Assembly: GCA_002270565.1 (NCBI GenBank)
Contig: NQMI01000001.1
Coordinates: 1,031,174 to 1,095,173, forward strand
Source: Stenocarpella maydis
Lineage: Eukaryota; Ascomycota; Sordariomycetes; Diaporthales; Diaporthaceae
Direction of reading: 5' to 3'
Length of the DNA: 64,000 bases
Part shown: positions 22,845-34,509 of the stretch, piece after piece
How the letters are laid out: each line of letters begins with the position of its first letter
Position numbering within the stretch: position 1 is the first letter of the stretch
Notes under the pieces: generated by a model
What the model saw: the letters and a program-made list of their open reading frames with translations, nothing else
What the model was told of the DNA's origin: nothing
Database searches by the model: none
Position numbers and translations under genes: made by a program

Positions 22845-23122
22845 TATTGTTACACTTGGATAACTCACTCAAACGCCGCTGTGTTCCAATACACCAACTG
22901 GGAGTGCACCGAGTGCAACAAGATGTTCTGCGCCGCTATCGACACCGACAACCCCAAGGATGCCGATATCCCCGTCTGCGTCGACGTCGTTCTCGGAGGA
23001 GGATGTCACCGAGCTCGCGCGGCTCCGTAGCCACGATGAGGTCGCTAAGATGTACAAAGCCATGAGCAAGGAGTTTGAGTATGAGGCAAGTTCCCAAAAT
23101 GCCTATGGTGTGCCTCTCGAGT
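22845..23122 (+). pseudogene. Frameshifted coding remnant, unknown protein
   Basis: One frame (about 22845-22980) reads NWECTECNKMFCAAIDTDN and PKDADIPV. The frame one base further on (from 22981) reads STSFSEEDVTELARLRSHDE and KMYKAMSKEFEYE, to a stop near 23140. The two halves are each protein-like and abut with a +1 shift and no room for an intron, so this looks like a broken gene or a fragment of a duplicated one. I cannot name the parent. Confidence 0.35.
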
Positions 23123-24934
23123 ACTTGGGTCCTCGTTGAGACGGTAACTAATGCGGTTCTATCTCTTACATTTCTAAAGTCGATTCTGATTTCATTTTGG
23201 TACTGTTTATAATTTTGAGGCTGTTGCAACTGGTTGGTGCTTGCATTGATCTCTATCACTGATCAAAATTAAATATCATGTAGCAATAGCAGTGGGCAAC
23301 TGCCCAGGGGCGCTGGCGCAGCGCTAGCAACCTTAGTCAGCAGAGGCTGTATAACCCCTCTGCATTCAGTATACAGCCTTAAGCAGCTATAACAGGCTTT
23401 ACCTACTATACCTAGTTAGCTATTTAAGATACATTATAAAAGTTCTCTAGCAAGTACAATTCAAATTTAATTCTTGGAATATAGTAATGGCTCTTCTCAT
23501 AGCAACATGCAATTATGTCGCGATCCGGAAATCGGATGTGCAGATAAGTCTGACCTTTGAACCCGACTATGGGATCTCGAAATCTGCTCTGGAAGCAACA
23601 AAACGACTGTATTGTCTCTGTCAGTAGACTCTAGGCTTCTACCGTGAGACACGAAAAGCCCTGATTGTGCACTGGAAGCCATCTATAGATGGAAGCAAGG
23701 GCCTTGCTGCGCAAGTCTTCAAACATCAGCTTGAGGGCCAGTCGTAAGAAGATGCATGGTGTGCATCATCGACTGTCATGTTGGCATTCATTAGACTACG
23801 CAACATGGATATAATGTGCCGGAGAAAGCCACGGCAAATTGAAGCATCCCGGAAAGCGCATGCATTCCGAAGGCCATCAGGCCAAGTTATCCAGAAATAC
23901 GTGAGACCTTATCTCAGTCTCTAAATTAATATTATACACAAAGATCGGCTCTTGTTAGTGGGAGGATGAGACTAGTGTCTTCAGTCTCTACAAACAACAC
24001 AAATATGATATTAGCGTCGGGGTCGGGGGTACATAACTAAACACGACAGAATTCGCTCGACCATGCTGAGTCTATGGATGCATGATTGAATGTGTTCCTA
24101 ACTCGTACTTTGTGATCCGCGGACTAAAGACTGAGAATTTCTGAAGCCCTACTCAAAGCCGTGTGATCCGGATGGCCTGATGATTTGGGCCTCGTAGAAA
24201 TAACCGAATGCGTATGAGCAATGTGCCATAGTACGCAGCCCCATAGAATATGAAAGGATCCACAACACCGAGGAGACCAGATTGGTGGGGTAGGTGGCTG
24301 TGGCTAGTCCACACGAACTTTACGCCGTTGTCTGAGACAAGACGTCAACTTCCGGGGCAGGTGTAGCCATTCTGACGCGCTCAAGCGATGTGGACGTCGC
24401 TCACAATACCGGCGAACGCCGAAGACCATGATTGGTACGAGAGTCCCTTTTGGACTCAACCCGAGGTTGAAGACAGAGAGACCAAAAGGAATATCAAGTG
24501 TGAATAATCAAGAAAGTCATGGGATACAAAAACGGTGCATTTTTTAAGCGAGAGTGGACGCCCTTGATGTTAACATCCAATCTAATGGGCGCAAGTATAC
24601 CAGGTACCCACCTGCAATTACTAACGACAGTGGTTTGGCGTCGAATTGGGGCATCAGTGGTGGGTGCGAGAGCTGTGCCTGACGGCGCCCGGATCTCGAG
24701 GCTATCTTTGCCGTCGAGCATTGGTCGCGGGACGGGGGCCCTGGACCCGGGAGAGTTACGGGATCGACCAGAGCCAACCACGGGCTGTCAGGGCTGTACG
24801 AACGACAGCGGCCCGTTTTCGCCTTGTTCCTGGTCGCAGGTGGGATCCCAGATGACGCGGCGTTTCGCGTGATGGGAGGTGACGTCTGTGGCCCGTGTGA
24901 GAAATATGGAGGAGCTGGTGAGCCATTTCTGAGA

Positions 24935-24952
24935 TATTATTATTATTATTAT
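24935..24952. repeat. ATT trinucleotide repeat
   Basis: About six tandem ATT units in intergenic DNA. Confidence 0.8.
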
Positions 24953-25730
24953 GTTGTACCACAGGTGCATGTCAGGAAGCGCAGAAGGGCGGCCGTCAGC
25001 TGCAGCGCGTGGCGGGCGTACAGGGAAAGCAGGGCAGTAGGCAGGTGGGTTCAGGCAGGCGGGTTCAGGCAGGCATTTGTGGTCCCGAGCCAGCGGCGCT
25101 GGCTACCCCATTTCTTATAGGGGCCGAGCGCAACATTTGAACATGCGAACCGGGATGGCGACGGCTTGAGTGAGGCGCGATGGCACTCTCAGAGTGGCAT
25201 CGTGAGGTTCGCAAGCCGAGAGCTAGACCCGTTCTGGGCTGCGAGATGCCATCTGGGAGCTGTCAATTTCCCGGTGCCCATTTTGCGTGTTTTGCATGGG
25301 TGGTCGAGATGCATGGGGGCGGTGGGAAAATCACCCGAAACAGAATGTGCCGGCAACGAGAGCCACCGGACGTGTCAGACACTAGCTAGCATTGACTTGC
25401 GAGTTGTGAACTTCAGGCGTCCAGTCCATGCCGTCAGTGCCGTCCAATCATTGTCGTCCTCAGCCGTTGAAGCTTTGCAGGTTGGCCAGGAACCAGGTAC
25501 CGGGAGGAAGGGGGGTGGTCAGACGGCAGCAGTCGAATCAGGTAGAATACACAGTGACAGCTGTGCGGTGCTTGGCCTGGATGTTTGTAGTACTAATTAG
25601 TAGGAGGAGGGGGAGGAGCCCTGCGGTCGAGCGTAGCAGCACATGATATGGGGTGGAGAAAAGGCAAAACAAAGCAAGGCATACAGGCAGACAGGACTGA
25701 TGATGAGGCAAAGGCATGGCATGGCAAGGC

Positions 25731-25810
25731 AATGCAATGCAATGCAATGCAATGATGCAGTGCGAGGATGCAGCATGCCAGTGCCAGTGCCAGTGTCAAT
25801 GCCAGTGCGA
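25731..25810. repeat. AATGC and CCAGTG tandem repeats
   Basis: Five AATGC units (25731-25754) are followed after a short gap by about five imperfect CCAGTG units (25778-25810). Both are simple intergenic minisatellite-like tracts. Confidence 0.75.
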
Positions 25811-27155
25811 GCTCCGATCCAAGACACGCAGCAGACGAGAAGGGCCCCAAGGTTGGTTTTGGAGCGAGACGCAAAAGTTTAGATACGAGTTACAAGTTGG
25901 AACCCAGTTCCGGCTTCTCCACCTTCCCGTTCAGGCCTCCAAGAGAGGGCTAGCTACACTAACACTAACAGTAGTAGCTCTCTCATCTCTCTTTTGTCCT
26001 CGCCCTGTGGTGCGTGTCCTCTCCCTCCCCTTTCCCACGAAACCAAACCAGTTAATAAAAAAAAAAGGGCACCCGTCATCGTCCAAACATCCAACCGTCA
26101 AAACCCACCCACATCAATCAAGCCACTTCCGCTGCACCGCACCGTATCGCACCGCACCGCCCATGTCGTGACCTTGCTGCTGTGCTGCCATCGACTTCGG
26201 TGCACCACGTTGACCAGCACACCCGCCCACCAATGGCTGCAATCGAGTGCCCAATTCCAGACTCGAGCATCTGTCTAGTCATTATCGCAGATTGAACCCG
26301 ACCAGTGCAACTCCAACTCCCGGAGCCGGCGGAACGAACTCGTCGACGAGCGTGGCCGTCACCCTCGCTGTATCACGCCCACTCAGGCACACACACGCTC
26401 TCTCTCTTGTATACCGAGTGCTACACTACACTACATAGCAGATCCAGAAGAACCTGGCGTGCTGTCCAATAATTCCCGACGCCCCACCTGTATCCAGCCA
26501 GCAGCTGGCACCTGGGCCCAGACCCCGGGCCACTTTCAGATCTTGGGTCCTCTTTCACCAATTTGGCCGACAAGGGTCCTCTGGAGCATCGCTCCGCCCC
26601 AGCAACCGCCTTCGTCCTGTCCCCCGTCTGAGCTCCCTCCTCGAGCCGACCTCGTCCCTGTGACCTCGTCACCTGCCCCGTCCCTGTCGTTCATCTCCAG
26701 TCCTGGTGGGCAAGAGACAGGAAACCCACTCCGGAAATCCTGAAACATTTCTCGACCATCAAGTCTACCGCCTGCTGAGGTTTCACCGGCACCTTCAAGG
26801 CTGCTACCTCTCGTCCCGTTCTGGAAACCGCTGGCCTGCTCCCATTGCTACTCTCCAACACACCCTCACAGCCACACACAAAAGCTCTCTCTCTCTCTCG
26901 CCCCCCCTCCCTACCTCGAGCAATAGCCCTGCCTCCCTCTCGGTCTGGCCCGAAGACGAGCACGCAGATCAGGTCCCCATTTGCCGCCCAAGAGACCTGC
27001 CTTGACGCTTTGACTCCCGCCCATATCGCCCCGACTTACCCCTGACGACATTCGCACCTTCTCTCCCACGAAACCTTCTTCCATCACCACCAGGCGGACC
27101 AATTGTGCCCAGTCGTCAGCTCTCGCGTCTCTGTCGACCGACTCAACCAGCCAAC

Positions 27156-27821
27156 ATGCCGTCCTTAATCAATGGCAAGTTCCAGCTGCCAGCTCTCGAC
27201 CTCAAGTTTGGCTCCCTGACAGACGGCACCGATATCCCGCCTCCTCTGCCCTCGCCCGTACAAGAAGAGCAATCCGAGCCCCCACAGCCAGCAGCTGAGG
27301 ACCCTGCCAAGTCGACCACGGCGACAAATGGTACCCAGACCTCACCAGCTGCGACCAAGGCCAACGGCAACGGCAAGCCCGCAGAGGACGTGCCTCTGCC
27401 TGCGTCACCAACCTCCATCAGGACTGGGCAGGGTAGCATCCGACGTTTGTTGAGCCGCAATCGACTAGACTCGGCCTTTGCTAACGGAGAGACCACAGCA
27501 GGAGATGCTGGTGTGCAAGCCCTCAAGAGACCGGACAGCCGCCCCACCAGCCGCAGCAATGCCAGCATCACCACCGAAAAGCAGTCGAAGCGAGCCTCTG
27601 GCTTCTTTCGCCGCTTCCGGACCTCCCATGACACCACAGAAACCCCCCGACCGAGCAGGCTCTCCACATCAAACGAGAACGAAAAGCCGGCCATATCCAG
27701 CCCCAAGTCGAGGGGCCCACCTCCGCCCATGATCCCGGAATTCAAGGCGCTTGGGTCCAAGGTTGACCTGGATGGCGAACACGGCAGTCTGGGAGACGAC
27801 CTCTTCAAGAACATAAAGTAA
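27156..27821 (+). CDS. Conserved-looking basic protein of unknown function
   Basis: Single exon, 221 residues, starting at the ATG in good context (CCAACATGCC). The frame extends upstream only without another ATG. The N-terminus (MPSLINGKFQLPALDLKFG) and the C-terminus (MIPEFKALGSKVDL, DDLFKNIK) look constrained. The middle is Pro/Ser/Thr-rich and disordered, with two basic patches (SIRRLLSRNRL and KRASGFFRRFRTSHD) that could bind membranes or nucleic acid or be kinase targets. No membrane helix or signal peptide. I do not know a named family; it resembles small disordered Pezizomycotina-specific proteins. Confidence 0.75.
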   Translation: MPSLINGKFQLPALDLKFGSLTDGTDIPPPLPSPVQEEQSEPPQPAAEDPAKSTTATNGTQTSPAATKANGNGKPAEDVPLPASPTSIRTGQGSIRRLLSRNRLDSAFANGETTAGDAGVQALKRPDSRPTSRSNASITTEKQSKRASGFFRRFRTSHDTTETPRPSRLSTSNENEKPAISSPKSRGPPPPMIPEFKALGSKVDLDGEHGSLGDDLFKNIK

Positions 27822-29319
27822 ACGAACCGTTATGCAGCACAGCGAAGTCGGGTACAGCTGTTCCTGCCACGGCAGGAATGCAGGCCTACAGTGCACCTGG
27901 TCTTATATACTCCGAGCGCCTGAGGGACAAATCGCCCGAGACGCTCCTTGTTTTCGAAACGCCACCCGAATCTTTCCACTATCGGATTTGGATCGAGTTT
28001 GCATTTGCCCGCGTCGGAATCACTGCGACTACTGGACTTGGGGAAGAAAGTTTGAGATATGTGGCCCGAGATACCCAGCTCGCCCATTGCGGGTTTTTCA
28101 CAACTACACATTACGAAATTCCTTTTTATTCGCTACACGGCTTTTAACTACCTATGCACCTATTTTTTACCCCCTTTCTTTCTACGTTTGACGGACTGGT
28201 TGCCCAGGGTCGTTTGGTGCTGTGTTTGAGACTTTTTGATACCTTGAGGCTGGAAGGCCCGCCGCGATATACTGAAGATGGGACGAAGGGAGAGGAGGAG
28301 GGAAGGTTCTGAGCAAGAAAGCAGCGAATTGCTCATGGATGACTTGCCCACAAGACGCGTCTAGCCCTGCGTCGCAGATTGGAGGGGGAGGATTCTGAAT
28401 TTGGGAAGTCTTCTCTTGCTCAGGAGTACATTTTTCGCGTCCCGGCTTTTTCAGGACTTATTTATGGACAAGAGATCCGAAAAAGAAAGACAACCAAAAA
28501 GCACAGGTTTATTAATAAGATGGTCGGTCACGTGGCAGCAGCTGAGTATGCCCTTCGCACATACCAAATCTCGGGATGAGAAATGCCAAGTGAAGTGAAC
28601 ATGATGGCCAGAAATGTCGGGTTCGGCCATCAAGGCGACGTTGATCAGAGACTAATACGGCTCGACTTTGAGAAGAACGAAAGTGAAGTCGTCTTTACCA
28701 CAGCTCGATTTCGCCAGAGCCAGGGAGAGGGCTTTCGCGCTTTCCATTCCGAGACTGACCAGGAATGTTTATTTCCCACAATAGCAATGAGAGTACAGAA
28801 CCGTGACCTCAACCCCAACAGTGCTGCGCCAGCCAGCTTAGATTCGATGACTGTTCCCCAGGGACACATGATCCTTCGTGTGTATAGGGAAATCCAGTTC
28901 CCACCGGCAAGAAAATTGGTATGCATCCATGGTATGCGTCCAAAGTTGGTCTGACGGACCCATAATCCAAACCAGTATATGCCAACTTCAATAAAAATTA
29001 TGTCCGGCCAGTACGTGCCCAATGCCCTGCCTGCCTGCCTGCCTGCCTATCCTTACAAGCTGCGCCAGCCCACCCGAAGCAAAATGCCTGCTACTCGATG
29101 ATGAGAAGTAATAAGCCAGCACCAGCACAGGCCTTCCAAAAATGCCGACCCCAGTCCATACATAGTATCAATACATACACATGTCCGTATGTATATGCCG
29201 CCTCCTGTCCTTCATCAGCTCATTACATCATGCCATTCCTTCCCTTCGCATTACGGAAGAGGGTCCTCGCCCGCCAATCACACTGTCGTAAACCTCCTAT
29301 TGGGCGTCCGGCCAGCCCA
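27822..29319. other. Intergenic between the 27156 gene and the RhoGEF
   Basis: This holds the 3' UTRs of two converging genes. An open frame at 28583-28954 (plus, 123 codons) has no recognisable feature and I do not call it. A CCTG tandem repeat lies at 29025-29049. Confidence 0.4.
29025..29049. repeat. CCTG tetranucleotide repeat
   Basis: About six tandem CCTG units in the likely 3' flank of the RhoGEF gene. Confidence 0.8.
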
Positions 29320-32300
29320 CTAAGTGGCTTTGTCGTGCCCGTCGTTGAGCAGGAGCTCCAGCACGATCTGCACTCCCGGCGAGCCGGGCTTCGACTCCGG
29401 GTGGCTCATGGCGATCTTGACGGTGCCCTTGGAGTCTGCCGTGACGGCCCCTGCGCCGACGCCGCCGAGGCCCGTGGGGCCCCGGCAGCCCTGGTCCAGG
29501 ACGCGGACGTCGCGGCCGGCCACGATCTGCCTCAGCCGGCCGTTCTCGGCGTTGCGCACCTCCACGTAGTCCTCGTTGAAGAGGAGGAGGTACTGCCCGT
29601 ACATGGTTGCGCCCCGAGCCTTCTTCTGCTTGCCCGAGTACTCCATGATCAACGTCCTCGAGATCTCGCCGTGCTTGTCGACGTATACGGCGCAGTCCTC
29701 GTACGCGAGCAGGAACTCCTGGTCATTTAGCTTGAACATGCCCAGCGGGCGTTGGTTGTCGATCCGGTTGGCGATGTTAGCAATGGCGGGCAGGTTAAGC
29801 CCACTAGGCACCGACATGGTCTGCTTCTTGTCCAGAGTCAACATTTCGAATCCCTTGGCCGTCGCGACTGCAATGTACGACTGGAAGAGGTTGAGCGAGT
29901 AGCATTCTGTTGGAAGGTAGAACTCGTCGAAGTCGCGGAACGTCTCTGTGGAGCCGGCACCGCCGCGCCGCCCGCCAAAGATTCGTGGCCGCTTCTCCGA
30001 GGATCGCTGGAACACTGGCTCGAGTACCTTGAAGGTCGTGTGCATGCCTTCTTTGCGCTTGTAGAAGACAAGTGTGCGCTCCTTCATGCGTGCCGTGGCG
30101 AAGAACGTCACGGCTTTGGCCAGACGTTGCGGTGCCTTGCGGGCACTGTCGTTACCAGTGGCCGGGAAGTTGGACGTCGGCGCGATGACTTCCAGAGGAT
30201 ACGCAATCAATGACCTATCTGCTGTGACTAGACAGACGGAGAACTCCTCTAGGACTGCGATCTGTGTCACCCTGTTGATTTGGACAGACTGAAGTGTATG
30301 GTCAGCACTCCATCTCGGTACAAAGTAGGTCTGGGTCGCACGAGACTTACCCTCGTCCACCCACGCGGATTGGATGCCTCGGAGATATAAACGCCGTAGT
30401 CCGTCCCTATTGCGATCAAGGACTTGGCAAATGCTGTGAAGGTCGTAGCACAGTTTACCGAAGCTCTGCACACAGGTTGCACCCGACCAGTGCCATAGAC
30501 TTGCTCGATCTCGCGAATGGCGCGGTCCAGGGGAGTGCCTTGAATAGCAACACCCGGCGTCTTGCCGGCTACGGAGAACGAGTCGTAAGCAAAGGCACCG
30601 TCTGCTAGGACACGGAGACGGAAGGGCTCCGCATTCTGCGCATGTAGAGCTCGGGCATGCTGCTCCTTGGCCTCGATAATCTTCGTGCACCAGGCTGCCC
30701 GCTCGTTTTCAGACTTTGCAAACAAAGTATACACCTCATGACCTAGGTGCTTCACTCTGAAAGGCCACAGAATGTTCTCCGCATCGGAGCCCGCAGTGTT
30801 AATGCGAGAGATTGAGCTCATTGAGGACCCTGATTGGGTATGTTCCAGTGTAGGACGGTCTGAGACACCTGTGAGCGTTTTGTTGACAGGTGTCCCAGGC
30901 CCGTTGGCAACGGCCGCATTGCGCGCCAAAGGTGCCGTGATGCCCTTTTGCTTCGATATAGCCGCATCGTCCTTACTCTCGAGGAAAAGTAGAGGCATAG
31001 GAATAGGCTAAGAATAATTAGTAAAAGGCATTTCTGCGAATGGACATATGTGCGCGTACCTCTTTTGACACATCGTACTTCTTGTCACGGCCGTCCTTGG
31101 AGGGATACTCCTTCGCCAGGATAAAATAGTGGTCAAAAAGTAGAGCATGCGTGTCAACCCATCGCACTCCTTTGGATCCCATCCTCGTTAGGTCGCCTCT
31201 ATGTATCAACTGTCTGCCAAGGTGATCCAGATTAAGGACGGACTGGAAACCGGGCCGCAGAATCAAGGCAGTTTGAAGTGTATGGAGATCAACCTTGCCC
31301 TTGCTACGGGCGACGGCATCGTCACACTTCAAAGTGACTGCTCTGATCTCATCGATTGCCTTCACCAAGTTTGTCTTCTCTTCGCTGTCTTGTACCATTT
31401 TCTTCAAGACAGTCTGTAAGAGTAGACTGTACCTCTGAAGACGCGTGATAGGTGACTTCAGGAAGGTATCCCAACCCAGACGATTCGATCGCTTGTGACC
31501 TCGTACATGCTCAAGGAATTGGGCGAACAGAACATTGCGCGAGGCTTCCTTGCGCACTGCGAGCTGGGCTAGAGGGTAGGACATGGAGAATTCCAGGTAG
31601 GGCTGCTCTGCTTTCCGGATCCACTCGCGGAAAATGTCAGAAAACCCGACAATCCAGGGCCCTTGCTCATTTTGACGGTACTTCAACTGGGCGAGCAAAT
31701 ATTCCTTGTTGACTTGTTGAATGGCGTCAAACTTCCCGAAAACCTTCTCCACAAAGCCGTTGATCTTCGCAGGAGGGATGATAGGCGGCTGCCACGCACG
31801 TAGCTGATCCTTATAGAGTAGTCGGATCACGTCCAGTTGACTCATGTAATCCTCTTCGCCAGTAACGACCTCATGGAGGATGTTTTGCCGTTCGATTTCC
31901 TTCGGGGTCTTGTCTTCTACCATACTCTTGTCAAGCTTGTAGTAAGTGGCCCAATCAACATGCGTCGTTGACTCCTCCGTCATGAGATCGTCAAGACTGG
32001 CCTTCTTCAGTGTCCTCGTGCAATGGTGGGAATAACATCTGCCGGAGATCTCGATTTCATGAAGCTTCGGCGCATAGCACCCGGAGCCCGTCAACTGCCA
32101 TAAGACGCCAGACAAGGATCCAGGGCCAAACTTAGCCCACTCCTCCTCCTCAACGAGGATGCCCGCATCGTAAAGCCGATCCGTGACCATTGTGCTCAGT
32201 GTCTCTGCATCAGCAACATTCATAGTGGGCACCTTTGTTGTGAACAGCTTAACCAGGCCGTCCTCGATGGATTTCCGTTTCAGGTCAGGCTCGCCCTCAG

Positions 32301-34509
32301 CCATCTCACGGAGCCAAGTGGCGATGCTGCTCAGCGCCCAAGGCTCAACACAACGTCGAATGTCTGACGAGGACAGTTTCTCTGCTATAAACCTCTTCTT
32401 ACGTCCGGTCGGCAGGGTTATCATATCGTAAGCCACGGAAGATGGCGTACCAGACTCATAGCCTTCGTGGAGTGTCCCAGGGTGTAAACCTAGTTGCTGT
32501 TGCTGTTGGGCTCTGAGCGCCCTCTTCCTTTCTTCTGCTGCGTCTGTTCTCGACCTCCCAGGCACCTGAACGTGCGGCGTATTGCTGTGGCTGGATAGCG
32601 ATATCGATCTTTCGACCTGCTGTTGCGTTGACAGTTGGCCATCATTGCCAGCCGCTCTCGAGTCGGCACTGAGTGAATAACCATGCTGGTACAGTTGGCG
32701 ATTTGGTGACTGTACAGAGAGCAACGAACTCGTGTCAGACCCAGGTGGTAAAGCAGGTAATGGCCGATTTGAGAGCCCAGGATGGAAGAAAAGATCCGGA
32801 AGGTCTTCCTTGACAGGCGATTCGCTAGCACTTGCCCTGGAGTGCAGAGACACGCGCTCGTCGCCTTCGTCAAAGCTGAGCCGATGAGTCGTTGGCGCCT
32901 GCAAGCCACCCGTGCCTCCATAATCCATGGCCGCGCCATAGTCTGCGTCGCTATCATCGTCGGGATATGGCGGATTTTGGTCAACTGGTGGGGGTGGCAG
33001 GGGCCGATCCCGATTCTGGAGCGAGGCCGACCTCATCGGAGGAGTGGCCATGTCGTTCCCGTAAGCCAAGTTGCCAGCATAACCACCGCTCACGAGCCCA
33101 ATGTCCATCCCAGCATATTCGACATCGCTGCCGCTGACCTGCTCCTCAGCGGGTGTCGGTAATGTCTGGCCCATGATTGGTAGGGCGGACGATGCAGAGA
33201 GGGGCGTGTTGCCGCTGAATCGTCTCTCTTCCTCCAGGTCCTGTTCCATCTGCGCAAGACCAGCCGCGCCCTCCTGGTCACTCTCGTCATCCTCCCAATC
33301 ATAGGTGGCCGTCGCGTTGCCATGGTTTAGCGTCGATGCGTTCGAATCATACCGCATGACTCCGCCATTGCCACCAGTCCCTTGCACGGTTGACGCACGG
33401 GAATCATACCTCCTGAGCCGGTCCAGATCATCGTCCGACAAGTTACTTCCATTGATCGGCCTGGGCCGGTGTTGTGCGTTGGCATTCCCTCCCAATTCAG
33501 CCTCGATGTCCTCCATAAGACTATCTTGCGTCATGTAGTCGTCTATGGGGTTCCAATCATCATCCTCGGGGGTGTCATCCACGGGTCGGCTCGGAAGAGG
33601 CGCGTTCGTTGGGTGTCTCGTGACACCTCCTGCTTGAGCGTGTGGGGGCGGCGACGGGAGCGCAGACATTTGTGAGTTGGAGCGAGACCTGTTATCGCTG
33701 AAGAAAGCATTGGGATCTGCTGCAGAGTAATTGGGTCCGACCGGCATCTGGATGTAGTTCGGGTATGGTGCCTGTGCTGCGTAGGCGCCCTGGGGCGACG
33801 TTGTGCCGTTGGATGGATAGTTGGCCGCCCAGCTAGAGTGAAAGCCTGTTGAGGCTACAGAAGGTGTTGAATGGGCCGAGTATTGGTTAGGACTGGGTAG
33901 GCTGTTCCCGTACTGCGGATTACTACCTGGTGACTGAAGTACTTGTGGTGATGTGCTCCCGTGATTGTAGGTAGGGCTGTAGGGAGGGTTCACCGGCTGG
34001 CCGTAAGGGGCAGCTGAAGGCTGGGACACTGAGGAATTGGTGTAGTTGGAGGCAAATGAGGTGTAGCCTTGGTAAGGCGCCTGGCGCTGGGGTGAAGAGA
34101 CACTTGCGTAGGCCGAGGGATCGTATGTGGGAGGTGTATAGCTCGTGGGCTGGGGGGTGTAGCTCGTCGCGGCGGGCGCGGCGGGTGAAGCATACCTTGA
34201 AGCGGGGTGGTACGGCAGAGTTGATTGCGATCTTCCAAAGTCTTGTGGGTTGTACGTCGACAGGGTCGGAGGGGCCTGGCCCTGGTACCGCTGGTATCCG
34301 GACGGTCCAGTTGGACTGGCTATGAACATTTCGGCTTGCCTTGCCGGGTCGGTATCTCCCCGGCGGTCGGGGTCGACGAGGGTAGCGTCGTCGCCGGCGT
34401 TGAAGCTATTCGCCCTTGCAGGGTAGGCGTGCTGCTCCTGCCCGGGGACGGGATACTGTATCGGAGGCACATGGCCATACCGCCGCCCGCCGTCACCTCG
34501 GAAAGACAT
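29320..34509 (-). CDS. ROM2: Rho1 guanine nucleotide exchange factor, ROM1/ROM2 type
   Basis: Three exons on the minus strand (34509-31060, 31007-30351, 30288-29320), all splits in phase 0, give 1691 residues. In order: a disordered Pro/Ser/Tyr/Gln-rich N-terminus (1 to about 640); a DEP-like domain (about 690-810, with RRCVEPWALSSIATWLREMA); a DH domain (about 865-1050, with VTGEEDYMSQLDV and SPITRLQRYSLLLQ); a PH domain with a long insert (about 1075-1250); and a C-terminal CNH domain (about 1290-1650, ending ELLLNDGHDKAT). This architecture is that of yeast ROM1/ROM2 and Aspergillus and Neurospora Rho1 exchange factors. They activate Rho1 at the plasma membrane in response to cell-wall sensors, driving glucan synthase and the PKC1-MAPK wall-integrity cascade. 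Confidence 0.93.

Larger units (their letters stand above)
23141..27155. other. Long gene-poor stretch and promoter of the gene at 27156
   Basis: From about 23270 to 24500 the DNA is A/T-richer and lacks open frames. A GC-rich block at 23291-23335, containing GCGCTGGCGCAGCGC, stands out and could be the edge of a decayed transposable element, but no repeat ends or transposase were seen. Simple repeats lie at 24935-24952, 25731-25754 and 25778-25810. From about 25900 to 27150 the plus strand becomes C/T-rich, as expected for the promoter and leader of the gene at 27156. Confidence 0.4.

Noticed and set aside
28583..28954. 123-codon plus-strand frame
   Set aside because: Mixed composition but no domain, no splice continuation and a location between 3' ends of converging genes.
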